NCBI GenBank assembly: GCA_905160935.1
Contig: CAJHZI010000758.1
Coordinates: 220,001 to 284,000, forward strand
Reading direction: 5' to 3'
DNA from: Enchytraeus crypticus
Taxonomy: Eukaryota > Annelida > Clitellata > Enchytraeida > Enchytraeidae
Length of the DNA stretch: 64,000 bases
The notes beneath the pieces are model-generated. The model saw only the letters and a list, made by a program, of their open reading frames with translations, was not told the DNA's origin and searched no databases. Position numbers and translations under genes: made by a program. Position 1 is the stretch's first letter. Each line of letters begins with the position of its first letter. Of the stretch, positions 10,110-19,355 are shown in pieces.

Positions 10110-12464
10110 AGTGCACTGCCAAGTGGCAGGTTAAGGTACATATTCATACTCAAAGTCTGTTTTCTCGATCCATAAGAGAACTTCTTAGATCAACAAGTTA
10201 ATCCCTTCACAAAGTATAAGCCTTATCCATACCTTATGTAGCCTTTAGCTTGTTAAAAGTAGGGTTTGTTTATGTTGTTGCTGGTACCTGTAACGATGAA
10301 AAATCCGCAAAGTCTGATATTAGCCTATTCATGTAAATTGATTCCCCCGTGTTGTGCTCGGGTGTGGTTGGACCACTGCAGAATAGGGCAACCGCAGATA
10401 ATCTGCTACGTGTACGTAAGAGGCGACTAAGGCAGGAGCTGAGGATGGCTAGAAGGGACCCACCTCACCATGAAATATTTTCCCCATGATTAAATGGTAA
10501 TTAATCCATCTAACTGAGGAAGGAATCGGGAAACCACCTCAGAAGCCATACTTTTCCCAAGCTATAGGCTACATAAGGATAAAGCAAAGTCGTTGTGAAG
10601 GGATTAACTAGAATGTCTTTTAGCGTAGGGGTAACTTCATGAAATTTTAAATGAAAGATCCTGAGATGAATTGAACTCTCGCGGGTTCGAATCCCAGCCG
10701 CGCTGTTCTGGGAGTAAAATCTCGGACATTCACTGGACTGGTTACACGGAAAATGGAATAAATAGCCTAACGGTTTAAACTTGTGGTATTAAAAGTGATA
10801 GATATCTATATTTATATATGCTATATATATAGATATGCTATATCTATATTTATAGCATAAATGGAATTGCAACCGCAATTCCATTTATGCTATAAATGGA
10901 ATAAATAGCCTAACGGTGTAAACATGTGGTATTAAAAAGTGATAGATATCGACATAGTTGATCATTTCACTATAATTCGTGTTTACATTTTTTTACTTTA
11001 CTTGCTGATCGAAGGAGTGCTGTATGGAGCGAGAAAACAGACTTCGAGTATGAATATGTACCTTGAACCTGCCACTTTGAAGTGCACTGAAGAGAGAGAG
11101 AGAGAGATTTTTATTACTTGCTACTAAATCCCGCTTTTATATCGGTTTCTCACTGAAGAAGATTCAAGGAATATCAAGGCAGCGCATGGGTAACTACAAC
11201 CCGATTCAGAAGATTGGAAAAATATATCTTGAAGAAAGCACTTAAATCAAAATGCCCTACCTGAAAGAAGAAGAGCTTGGGCTTTTCCCTAAGATACGGA
11301 CATTCTTTAATAGGTTTCAGTAGTTCACTGATGTTCACTTCCATTCCGTCGTGTGAAAGAACCGTATTCTCATGCCCGTGACTGAGAACAGCCAATGCAA
11401 AACAGTCTGCTCCTTTCCGGTTTTCTTCGGCAACAACTGTATCAAATGCATTTATATCAACACAATTCACTTCTTTTATTTCTTTTATTTATTTATACAT
11501 TTATCACCCGCATTCCGTACGAGATGTAAATATGCAACAATATAGTAACAAAAAAGCGTATTAACGATAGTAATGGCCTTGATACACACTTACATATACA
11601 TATTCTGGAAATATTATAAATAAAAACCTATAAATTAATCAATCATGGGAACGAAATGTGACCAGAGTAGATATGTATTTATTTATTTTATTATGCATAA
11701 TAAATTTATTTATTTAGAGGATTATTTAACTTTGCAATCTATATACATGTACTATATTCGAATCTAAAGTAGGATACAAATTTAAATATACAGTGTGAAA
11801 ATTTAACATAAAATGTACAGTGTACAAATATAGCACTAAATCTAGAGTACAAGTACAAATCTAACATTATACCTACAGTGCAAATTAAATCTACAGTTCA
11901 AACTGAATGATATAGCTAGAGTGAATAAATTTAACATTATTTCTACAGTGTAAGAATTTAATATTAAATGTACAGTTTACAATTTGAACAATAAATCTAG
12001 AGTGAAAAAATTTAACATTATATCCAGAGTGTTAAACTATAATTATAAAAACCACAGTGTTCTACGGTTTGTTAATCCTTCAGTAGTCCAGCCACTACAA
12101 GATGAGGCAATCAAACATATTAAAGTATCATAAATATCTATTAAGATTTCTTTTTAAACAACCGATATAAAATTATACCTGTCTAACTTACCCTTTTCTA
12201 TTTCTGTCAGCATATCATTTTTTGAAAGATTCTCTAGAATTTCAACCGTAAAATGTAGTTTCTTGAACGTTGTCTTAAGAGCTTTTACATCCACTGACGA
12301 TCCCAGTCTCTCTGTTATGTTTTTGTCTTGGAACTTTTCGTTATTTATAATGAGCAACATTCTTTCATTGGTATCTAGACCCACTGAATATACTTCATCT
12401 GACTCTGCTCTCATAACTTCTATCTTCTCCATAACTTCGGTACAGTATTTTACAGTATCTTGAG
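5353..12464 (-). CDS. Caspase gene B: complete catalytic domain in four exons
   Basis: A cysteine protease of the caspase family (cleaves after Asp; cell death or inflammatory signalling, cytosolic). Exons in order: 12464-12192, 11436-11261, 8596-8452, 5573-5353; intron phases 1, 0, 1 agree at every junction. Visible parts: large subunit with LLIINNEKF and the S1 arginine in TERLGS (exon 1); catalytic His in LSHGHEN and KPKLFFFQ (exon 2); active site Q|ACRG (exons 2/3); small subunit with YVSYRN, carrying the second pocket Arg, and GSIFIQSLC (exon 4; Ile where Trp is usual). About 270 codons are visible, a normal catalytic core. Upstream prodomain exons are not seen, so initiator versus executioner class is open. 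It is the only one of the three local caspases with all key residues. Confidence 0.88.
5838..5934. repeat. (TA)n microsatellite
   Basis: Alternating TA tracts with brief interruptions, immediately before a LINE-A insertion in intron 3 of caspase gene B. Confidence 0.9.
5935..6690 (+). mobile_element. LINE family A, RT C-terminal half and 3' end
   Basis: The plus frame 6360-6662 reads SWTQKVTNEEVLERVG, SWIGHILRGEG and GRGRPRLGMLDDF, then ends PWTCQ before the terminal hairpin CTGCCAGTAGGCAG and a GA tract. This is the C-terminal region of a LINE reverse-transcriptase polyprotein. Upstream bases (from 5944) carry more of the RT C-terminal region with stops. It is a 5'-truncated, dead copy inside intron 3 of caspase gene B. 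Confidence 0.85.
6755..6980 (+). mobile_element. LINE-A composite fragment, copy 1 of a duplicated segment
   Basis: Starts AAGCGTATACAACGAGACAG, continues with LINE-A RT sequence (GTTGGTACAGATAGACAG) and stops at GCGTTCATACTTA. An almost identical 220-bp segment begins at 8178. Confidence 0.75.
6985..8000. other. Intron 3 sequence of caspase B, nothing recognised
   Basis: AT-rich and without coding signals on either strand; the few short open frames lack motifs. Confidence 0.4.
8005..8140 (+). mobile_element. LINE family A RT fragment
   Basis: Contains AACCTTGGTTTGGACCACG and GAAGATATTAGGAAACTAGAGG, the same blocks as in the 5935-6690 copy. Confidence 0.7.
8178..8398 (+). mobile_element. 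LINE-A composite fragment, copy 2 of the duplicated segment
   Basis: Nearly identical to 6755-6980, including the non-LINE lead-in AAGCGTATACAACGAGACAG. It ends only about 54 bp from the donor side of caspase B exon 3. Confidence 0.75.
8452..8596 (-). CDS. Caspase B exon 3: active site ACRG and repeated P-D-S linker
   Basis: Acceptor TTTCACAG ends at 8597; the exon is 145 nt, enters in phase 0 with GCT TGC AGG GGA (ACRG, catalytic Cys) and leaves in phase 1 at donor GTACGA. After ACRGGGTDSS come four tandem five-residue units: VVPDS, YVPDS, SIPDS, HIPDS. Then EIDTFYAYPTP starts the small subunit. Caspase zymogens mature by cutting after Asp in this linker, so each P-D-S is a candidate self-cleavage site. 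The repeat is also a 15-bp minisatellite in the DNA. Confidence 0.9.
8635..9410. repeat. Compound microsatellite block (TAC)n, (TAA)n, (TGATAA)n
   Basis: Nearly 800 bp of tri- and hexanucleotide repeats in intron 2 of caspase gene B, starting about 40 bp from exon 3. Long low-complexity open frames on both strands here are artefacts. Confidence 0.95.
9405..9480 (-). mobile_element. LINE family D 3' end fragment
   Basis: GGTTTAACGTCCGTTTCTC and GATGATATCAGGGACGTC match the 3' end of the LINE at 58.9-61.9 kb, with an (AAT)n tract at the tail position. Confidence 0.65.
9675..9965 (+). repeat. Dispersed repeat F5, one to two partial copies
   Basis: TTCTACTGTCGTCCATGACA then GAGCACTGTG, GATGAGCAGAG and AACGATGCAAGCC; a second partial unit from about 9868 has TTGTCAATGACAACACCG and GCCGGCGAGCAAAA. 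Matches occur at 16570, 19645, 55243 and in reverse at 1125 and 57870. No coding capacity; class unknown. Confidence 0.6.
10070..10258 (-). mobile_element. SINE family B, 3' part with CT tract
   Basis: CT tract, then the hairpin TGCCAAGTGGCA and TACATATTCATACTCAAAG, CAACAAGTTAATCCCTTCAC and TACCTTATGTAGCC. This is the reverse of the family B element seen nearly complete at 32937-33310. Confidence 0.75.
10350..10607 (+). mobile_element. SINE family B, 5' part
   Basis: Begins GTTGTGCTCGGGTGTGGTTG, continues GGCGACTAAGGCAGGAGCTG and CCATACTTTTCCCAAGC, and is cut at GGGATTAACTAG. The 3' hairpin part is missing. Confidence 0.7.
10612..10990 (+). mobile_element. SINE-2 (tRNA-derived) with palindromic expansion
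   Basis: A-box-like TTTAGCGTAGGGG, B box GGGTTCGAATCCC, and a tail with AAAGTGATAGATATC and TGATCATTTCACTATAA. Between two copies of the tail (10760-10812 and 10885-10990) lies TA-rich sequence and a perfect hairpin (10851-10894). Other copies are at 20738, 21024 and 24716. Confidence 0.7.
10851..10894. repeat. Perfect 20-bp-arm hairpin, loop AACC
   Basis: The left arm begins TATAGCATAAATGG; the right arm is its exact reverse complement; the four-base loop is AACC. Part of the arm (AAATGGAAT) comes from the SINE-2 body, so it looks like an inverted duplication inside the SINE. Confidence 0.85.
10997..11107 (+). mobile_element. SINE family B 3' end with GA tract
   Basis: GGAGTGCTGTATGGAGCGAG, then CTTGAACCTGCCACTTTG, GTGCACTGAAGAGAGAGAG. 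It sits 150 bp downstream of exon 2 of caspase B, in intron 2. Confidence 0.75.
11261..11436 (-). CDS. Caspase B exon 2: catalytic His block
   Basis: 176 nt, enters phase 1 after acceptor GATACAG and leaves phase 0 at donor GTAGGG. Motifs: ADCFALAVLSHGHEN with the catalytic His, then REKPKLFFFQ ending exactly on the Gln that precedes ACRG. The equivalent gene C exon (15361-15533) has the same length class and phases. Confidence 0.9.
11437..12191 (-). other. Caspase B intron 1 with degenerate tandem array
   Basis: About 11700-12060 repeats blocks such as AATTTAACATTAT and CTACAGTG roughly every 25-35 bp, a decayed minisatellite. Otherwise AT-rich; no exon seen. Confidence 0.55.
12192..12464 (-). 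CDS. Caspase B exon 1 (first visible): large subunit N-terminal half
   Basis: Acceptor AATTTAG ends at 12465; enters phase 1 and leaves phase 1 at donor GTAAGT (273 nt). It reads ERMLLIINNEKF, then the pocket-arginine block TERLGSSVDVKAL and HFTVEILENLSKNDM, the standard order for a caspase large subunit. The last base G plus TT of exon 2 makes a Val codon. The exon need not start at its internal Met: the frame is open back to the acceptor. Confidence 0.88.
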
Positions 12465-12689
12465 CTAAATTCCGTTGACAGGCCTAAACTTAAATACAAT
12501 TGAATGTAATTAATTACAATGAATACAATAAATATAATACAATGAATGAATCCAACGAATACAATGAATGCAATTAAATACAATTAAATGCAATCAAAAT
12601 ATAATGAGATTTATCTTATATAAATTAATATAATATAACAGCACTGGTTAAGTAAGCATTTGAATACTTTCTATGAGTTATTTAAAAAC

Positions 12690-12820
12690 TCATAACACAA
12701 ATGGTTCAGTAAAATCTCTCTTAGTGCACTGCCTACTGGCAGGTCCAAGGTATATAACGCCTCCACTGTTCTCTGTCTTCTCTGTCTCAGTAAAATAAAG
12801 AATGATATTATGCAGCAACA
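12690..12820 (-). mobile_element. LINE family A 3' end fragment
   Basis: TCTTAGTGCACTGCCTACTG and GTATATAACGCCTCCACTG; a short 5'-truncated minus-strand copy. Confidence 0.75.
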
Positions 12821-12939
12821 TATACCCAATAATAAGTAACCGACTTCGAATGTCCCATACCTGGACAGTGTACAACAGTAAGATATCTAAAAATAAGACG
12901 CATTGACACACAGATTAATATTAAATAAATGTATCCTAT

Positions 12940-13680
12940 AGTAAGTACTAGCTTTATTATACAAATTACTCTAAAGATATACAAACTACTTTAACATTAC
13001 ACAAACTACTTTTACATTATACAAACTTAGGCTACTTAATACTATACAAACTACTTTATACAAGCTACTCTAATGTTATACAAACTACTTTAATAATACA
13101 CAAACTAATTTAATATTGTACAAAGTACTTTAATTCTAAACAAACAGCTTTAATCACATACAAAGTACTTTAGTATTATACAAACTACTTTAACATTATT
13201 TAAACTTATTTATACGAATTTACTTTAATATACAAACTACTCTCATGTTATGCAAACTACTTTAATAATACACAATCTAATTTAATATTACAAAAACTAT
13301 TTTAATATTGTACAAATTACTCTATATACAAACTACTCCAATGTTATACAAACTTCTTTAACATTATATAAACTTAATATTATACAAACTACTTTACTAT
13401 ACAAACTTATGTAATATTATACAATCTACTCTAATATTATGCAAAATACTTTAATACTAAACAAGTTACTTTAATAAAATACAAACTACTTTAGTGATTG
13501 CACAACGTATCTTAATACAATACAAACAACTTCAATAATATACAAATTACTTTAATATTTAACAAATTATTTTAATATTATGCAAAATACTTCAATACTA
13601 TACAAACAACCTTAATAATATACAAATTACTTTGAGAGTATACAAACACTTTAATATTATACAAACTACTAATATTTATG
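12940..13680. repeat. AT-rich degenerate minisatellite
   Basis: Dozens of irregular units built on TACAAACTACTTTAAT with spacing of roughly 20-30 bp. It lies between caspase B exon 1 and the possible gene C prodomain exon. Confidence 0.85.
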
Positions 13681-13799
13681 ATAAATATTTTCAACTATTA
13701 TATAGGCTAGATTCTGATTCTGTGACCTAGTCTGGTAGCCTATTCCCAATAGTTTTATATCGGCCTATTCATTAAGCTAATATAGGCCTGGGCCCTATT

Positions 13800-14045
13800 T
13801 GACTGTCTTCTCTTTCTCTCTCTTAGTGCACTGCCTACTGGCAGGTCCTTGGTATATAACGCCTCCACTCTTCTCTGTCTTCCGCTTTCCTCTTCATGTC
13901 CACATATGTCCACTTTAAATCATCTAACATGCCTAATCTCGGCCTGCTTCTGCCTCTTTTTCCTTCCATTCTACCTTCTATGACCACTTCTTACTAGACC
14001 TTCCCCCATAGAATTTGTCCTATACAACTCTTCTTCCTATTTTTT
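13800..14045 (-). mobile_element. LINE family A 3' end
   Basis: CT tract, hairpin GCCTACTGGC, GCCTCCACTCTTCTCTGTC, then the reverse of the RT C-terminal coding blocks (ATCTAACATGCCTAATCTC). Stops mark it as inactive. Confidence 0.8.
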
Positions 14046-14244
14046 AATACATTTATTTGACTGCCTTATACATGTAGAAGTCTTATTTCACACTCGAACA
14101 TTCTCTTACAAACCTCGAAAGCAGCGTTGTAAAGCCTCTCAAATTAATCGATTTTTACACTTTCTTCGTGGTTTAACTTTGAGGATTAAAACGCAGATAA
14201 TAGTAAAATCTAACCAATAAACCCAGTTCTCTCTATTTGTCTAG

Positions 14245-14484
14245 TGAATGCAAACTTTAGGCTTACAGACTCAAAACGGAAGATAGAGCTACGAACAAGC
14301 AGCTGTGCACTTCATAACCTGCTAGTTAACGGATATATAGAAAGAATGACATCCCAGGCACACATTGCTCACTCGCACTGTAAGCGCATCCGTTGCAGAC
14401 AGTGCCTAAATTGTGCATTTAGAACTAGGGGAAAGGTCACAATTTTTCGGGTCCCTCTGTCGAGTATTTGCAATCTTCCGCAGG
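14245..14484 (+). CDS. Possible prodomain exon (weakly CARD-like) upstream of caspase C
   Basis: A 240-nt open block with a good acceptor (CTATTTGTCTAG) and donor (CAGG|GTGAGT), phase 1 at both ends. That phase suits joining to caspase large-subunit exons, which enter in phase 1. Residues such as LHNLLVNGYIERMT, HIAHS and FRTRGKVTIF weakly resemble the helix pattern of a CARD domain (a hydrophobic LL..G.(I/L)T stretch, then a T-R-G near the end). The likeness is by eye and weak, and transcription is unknown. It could be unrelated. Confidence 0.3.
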
Positions 14485-15144
14485 GTGAGTAAAAAAATGA
14501 TAACACCAGCAAAGCGTTTGAATATCTCAGGCTATTGTTAATATTTTCAAATTAAATTTCTACTAATTACTAAAGGACTAATTTGGGATGGTCAACTTCC
14601 ATCCATTTCAAGCCATAGATTGCCCAGTTTTTCAAGTTTCAGCATTTTCATGTATTTTCTAATATGGTCCCCTGGCAGGGAACGCACCTCAGAAGAAATG
14701 ACAGTTAGTGGAACTGAGTTCCCTGCGTTCCCCTCTCCCCACTTTAATCACTGCCATGCAATATAAACCTTATTGTTTTGCGGAAGTCAACTGCAATATA
14801 ATAGGCTATATCCTAAAAATATAATATATCCCCTCTAGATATTTATCATGGTAGACAGCTAGATAAGGTACTCTGTAGTGTCCTATCTTCATTCGCGACC
14901 AATTTTTCTCGCGATATGCATTTTGTATACTTATAGACCTTTGCTACTGGTAGCAGCCACTTTAGGCCTATGTGTCTGCGCGGCTACGCCTGCTTTACCG
15001 AGCCGCTGCATAGCTACCTCATTGCTTAGAGCCGATAAATCAATTTGCAGGATATTACAACTAATTAAGCTGATTTCTAATAAATTCAAATCTGTAAAAT
15101 TATTTTACTTTGAAACATTATTCCGTACACTATTATTATAATTG

Positions 15145-15148
15145 ATTA

Positions 15149-15184
<36 letters not shown>

Positions 15185-15320
15185 TCTTATTCTTATTCTT
15201 CTTCTTCTTATTATTATTATTATTTCATATTACTATTATTATTACTATTGTTGTTGTTGTTGTTGTTACTGTTACTATTGTGATTGTTATTTTTTATATT
15301 AGTATTAACATAAAAAGTAA
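15145..15320. repeat. (TTA)n/(TTC)n/(TTG)n microsatellite
   Basis: T-rich trinucleotide runs just before the gene C exon at 15361; they may double as its polypyrimidine-rich acceptor region. Confidence 0.9.
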
Positions 15321-15360
15321 ATATTGTTTAGAGCACTTAATATTTGTAAAGTTTGTCTAG

Positions 15361-15533
15361 CTGCTAATGAAAGCCACAGCGATGTAGACTGCTTTGGATT
15401 GACAATTCTCAGCCATGGATCCGATAAAGGATGCGTATGGGGCACCGATAGTAACCTAACTCTCGATCAGCTTCTAGCTCCCATTGAATGCTGCAAGTCT
15501 TTGCGTGACAAGCCGAAGGTCTTCATCATTTCG
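15361..15533 (+). pseudogene. Caspase C exon: catalytic His block
   Basis: Acceptor TTTGTCTAG; enters phase 1, leaves phase 0 at donor GTGAGC (173 nt). Reads DVDCFGLTILSHGSDKG with the catalytic His retained, and ends DKPKVFIIS where caspases end with a Gln (usual form KPKxFxxQ). Confidence 0.85.
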
Positions 15534-15669
15534 GTGAGCCTAGCTTTTGCTGCTATTTAAAAAAATAATATTTGCTTTTATGAGGTCTATATATGAATTG
15601 TTTAAAAATGTTTCTATATTGTCATAGCATTCCATTAAGTATTGTAGCATTAATTCTCATGTCGCACAT

Positions 15670-15769
15670 TTCTTTTGCAGATTGGTTTGGGTGAATTGAT
15701 CTTTAGTGATGTGTGCTGCGGGTACGTCCCTGACATCATCCTTGGATGAGAAACGGACGTTAAACCTTT

Positions 15770-15785
<16 letters not shown>
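15670..15785 (+). mobile_element. LINE family D 3' end
   Basis: CTTTTGCAGATTGGTTTGGG, GGTACGTCCCTGACATCATC, GAAACGGACGTTAAACC, then a (TTA) tail. Nearly the same block is at 36495-36600 and in reverse at 58915-59045. Confidence 0.8.
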
Positions 15786-16037
<252 letters not shown>

Positions 16038-16564
16038 ACTAGTAAATTCACTTTTCCTCTTGATTTCATTTGTTGTAACACGGATCAAATTGCAAAAGCG
16101 GTAATCATGTTCGTGACCATAGCGGAAAATAGAAATACTCAAAATAAAGTAATAAAATAATTAAATAATACAAAATAGTAGTAACAAAATAACAATTAAA
16201 TAATAATATGGTATCAGAGTTAAGCCAATGAGCAAATAGTAAAATATTCATTCATTGGTGCAAGTTTTTATGTCCTAGAAATCAATTAAATAAGTATAAT
16301 TTAAATGAGAGCTTAAGCATTATACACAACTCAGCCAGGATTAAGTCTGTAGCATGCCAATAGTTTTGCAGTTGACTCCGGATTAACATAGGTTCAAGAA
16401 CAAAATCCAGATTTAAATTGAATGAACCGCAGAAATGGTTAGACCACTTTCACTCTCAACATTTGTCTTAATTATTAATAATGGATAAACTAAGTAAATA
16501 ACTTTAAATTATTAACCTGTGTTTTATCCTTTATTTTTATAAATGGTCAATGGATTGGCAACTT

Positions 16565-16715
16565 TAACACATAGCAACAATAAGAGAGCTACTGTCATCT
16601 ATGACAATATCGAGCACTATTGAGACAACTCAAATCCGGTGAGCAAAAGGAAAGTCCGAAACGGTGCAGATTCAAAAATCTATACAACCAGTTCAGAGAT
16701 TTAATATATCATCTT
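16565..16715 (+). repeat. Dispersed repeat F5
   Basis: GAGAGCTACTGTCATCTATG, GAGCACTATTGAGACAA, CCGGTGAGCAAAAGG. It ends about 15 bp before caspase C exon 3 and may supply part of its acceptor region. Confidence 0.65.
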
Positions 16716-16729
16716 CGTTTTACAATCAG

Positions 16730-16856
16730 GCTTGCCGGTGAGGTAGTTATGACGATGGAGTATGCCAGACAGACTCTACGCAAGTAATGGAAGCGTCTGA
16801 CAGTAGTTAACAACCAGCTAATGCTGACGTACTGTACTGCTATGCCACCACTCCTG
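16730..16856 (+). pseudogene. Caspase C exon: active site with two stop codons
   Basis: Acceptor TTTTACAATCAG ends at 16729; 127 nt, phase 0 in, phase 1 out, donor GTAAAT. The frame reads A-C-R then TGA then GSYDDGVCQTDSTQV, a TAA, and finally ADVLYCYATTP, equivalent to the ADFLYxYSTxP block. The catalytic Cys codon is still TGC. Both stops lie in the only frame that fits the flanking exons. Confidence 0.85.
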
Positions 16857-17067
16857 GTAAATGATTAAAAAATGTTTAAACAATAATGTTAAAAAATACA
16901 AACAATTAAAAAGCAGTAAAACAATTAAAAAAACACAAACAAACAATTAAAAATTGTACAGTTAAACCCTGTACAGTTCACAATTGCCTGTGAACTGTAC
17001 ATGGTTGAATGACACTTTTTGGTGATCTAAATAAATAAATAAATAAAAACACGGCCAAAAATGTCTT

Positions 17068-17108
17068 TTTCAGCACTAGCTATTCCACCACTCCTGGTAA
17101 ATGATAGA
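17068..17108 (+). repeat. Short duplicate of the end of caspase C exon 3
   Basis: CCACCACTCCTGGTAAATGA recurs at 17083-17102, about 240 bp after the exon end, again preceded by an acceptor-like TTTTTCAG. Read in the caspase frame the copy gives YSTTPG, closer to the canonical motif than the exon itself (YATTP). It is probably a remnant of a partial exon duplication. Confidence 0.5.
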
Positions 17109-17464
17109 TCTATCCGCTTAGTTTCAAACAGGAGATTAGAATGGAACTGATTTGAATCTTACTTGAAGTACCAGTAGTACTGGTTTAAAACTCTGGACAG
17201 GCTAAGGGTAAAAATAGTTAAGCGCAAACACCACTCGTCGACCATGATAGATTGTTCACAAAGGTATAGAGGTAAGCAGAGGGTCTTAAGATAATGTTTT
17301 AGCTTAGAATGTTGTAGCTTAGCTTATAATAATAATAGTTTTGAGATAGGAACATTTGTTAATTAAATTAATAATTATTACTATTTAATGATTCCTGGTA
17401 TGAGACAAATTTATTCTTTTAATTTAAAACAGGGCATTGGAATGTGTTTAGAGATGTGTGTGTA

Positions 17465-17800
17465 GCCTAAAGTGTGTCAAGTGTGTCATGAGTGTCATGC
17501 GTGTTACATGTGTCATGTGTGTCATGTGTTTCAAGTGTAGCATGTGTGTCATGTATGTCATGTGTTTCAAGTGTATCATGTGTGTCATGTATGTCATGTG
17601 TTTCAAGTGTGTCATGTGTGTCATGCGTGTCAAGTGTGTTTAAGTGTGTCATGCGTGTCATGCATGTCAAGTGTGTTTAAGTGTGTCATGTGTGTCATGC
17701 GTGTCAAGTGTGTTTAAGTGTGTCATGTGTGTCATGCGCGTCCTGCCTGTTATGCTGGCATGTGTTTCAAGTGTGTAGGCCTAAAGTATGTCATGTTTGT
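17465..17800. repeat. Minisatellite based on GTGTCATGT / GTGTTTCAA
   Basis: Nonamer-like units with a higher-order pattern of about 36-45 bp. Low-complexity frames on both strands arise from it and are not genes. Confidence 0.9.
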
Positions 17801-17869
17801 CAATTGTGTCATGTGTGTGTGTAATGCTGGATATTAACGGTCTTTGGCTTGTTTCCTATTCTGCATGTA

Positions 17870-18001
17870 AAGCTATGTTTAACATCAGTTTCATCACTCG
17901 AAAGCCATATCAGTGACGGAAGAGTCCAGGATTTGAACCCAGCACATAGGTATACTGATCTGCGATCGAGTATCTCACCGACATCGCCACTGGCTCCAGC
18001 A
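17870..18001 (-). mobile_element. SINE-1 copy
   Basis: Reverse of the SINE-1 consensus, ending in GCCACTGGCTCCAGC. It lies in the last intron of caspase C. Confidence 0.8.
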
Positions 18002-18013
18002 TTGTAGTTAATT

Positions 18014-18170
18014 ATAGCGTTGTCAGCTCTTGACATGAGCGGATAGCATGTGGGTAAGCTGTCCCACGCTGATCAGTAGTTGTAGGGTTCAAATCCAGTG
18101 CTCACCCGGACACTGTAATGATCTCAAGACCTAGGCTAAAACTGACGTTAAACTAGGTGTTAGCTTTAGT
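18014..18170 (+). mobile_element. Diverged SINE-1-like element
   Basis: Has GTGGGTAAGCTG, B box GTAGGGTTCAAATCC, and the tail AACTGACGTTAAACTAGG, but the body differs from standard SINE-1. With the preceding copy it forms an inverted pair. Confidence 0.6.
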
Positions 18171-18308
18171 TTTTACTCTGTCTTTGTAATTTAACTTATA
18201 ATACTATCACAACCATCTTCTTGTGGGATTCTGCTTATGACGAGATGGGGGCCCCCTGTACCTTCCTCAGCTTCGACTAACATTTACCGCAATGGATAAG
18301 ACATAATA

Positions 18309-18309
<1 letters not shown>

Positions 18310-18340
<31 letters not shown>

Positions 18341-18500
18341 TCAGTGAACTGCCTATTGACAGTTTCAAGATTCATATTCATACTCAAAGTCTGCTTTCTC
18401 GCTCCATAAGAGCACTCCTTAGATGAACAAGTTAATCCCTTCACTAAGTCTATGCCTTATCCATACCTTATAGGCCTATAGCCTGGGAAAAGTAGGGCTT
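18310..18500 (-). mobile_element. SINE family B 3' part
   Basis: CT tract, TCAGTGAACTGCC and GATTCATATTCATACTCAAAG, ending in the GGAAAAGTAGGGCTTCTGAG region. Confidence 0.7.
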
Positions 18501-18519
18501 CTGAGACGTTTTCTAGTTG

Positions 18520-18735
18520 CCTATGACATATTCTAAGGGGTGATAACTTACAAACGAAGGTCATAGAAGGTAGAATGGAAAGAAATAAAAGCAGATGGAG
18601 GACGACCGAGATTAGGAATGTTAGATGATTTAAAAATCCAATCGTATGTGGACATGAAGACGAAAACGAAAAGCAGAGGAGAGTGGAGGCGTTATATATC
18701 GTGGACCTGCCAGTAGACAGTGCACTAAGGGCTTT
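18520..18735 (+). mobile_element. LINE family A 3' end
   Basis: ACATATTCTAAGGGGTGATA, GACCGAGATTAGGAATGTTA, ending GGACCTGCCAGTAGACAGTG and a short tail. Frameshifted. Confidence 0.75.
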
Positions 18736-18739
18736 AGAG

Positions 18740-19355
18740 ACTATCGCAAATAGGTGGCGCAAGAATAAGTATGCATTCGTATGGTAAGGTAAAGACGTTC
18801 TATTGTTCTAAAATTATTGTGGTGGAATGTCATAGAGAAATCTCCAGAATGACCACGTGACATGACATAAATTGTGATGTTAGTAAATTGCCTAAAAACG
18901 CTATGACTATGAATAGAATAGAATAGAAAATATGTTTATTTTTTCAGCAAAGACACAAAATGCATGATCAACATAAAATGCCTCAACAGCAATTACTTCA
19001 TCTATAGCGAGAAGAAATTGGTCGTCAGTGAAGATACAGAGTATCTTATCTAGCTGACTATCGCGATAATTATGCTACTTACAGTTCTAAATAAAGATAG
19101 TATTAGTTCATAGTTCATAATACATATAAAGTTGAACTTATATTCTACATGTATAAGCAGAGCCAAATGACTAATAAAAATAAAAATGAAAACACTCTGA
19201 AACTTAGGCTACATAACTCCCATCATACAAATTAGCAATACTATGACTAAGACTATACAAAACACCCTGACTATGAAAATAAAAAATTCCATGATCATGT
19301 CACATCATGTTTTACCATTCAGATTATTAATTAAATGTCTGATTGATCACTGCAG
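18740..19355 (+). other. Last intron of caspase C, 3' part
   Basis: AT-rich; ends with a good acceptor (GATTGATCACTGCAG at 19341-19355). No other feature recognised. Confidence 0.4.

Noticed and set aside
11174..11260. Continuation of caspase B exon 2 past the donor
   Set aside because: Similarity stops at the Gln before GTAGGG, and the exon at 8596 begins ACRG in phase.
17448..17680. Met/His/Cys-rich frames
   Set aside because: Products of the GTGTCATGT minisatellite.
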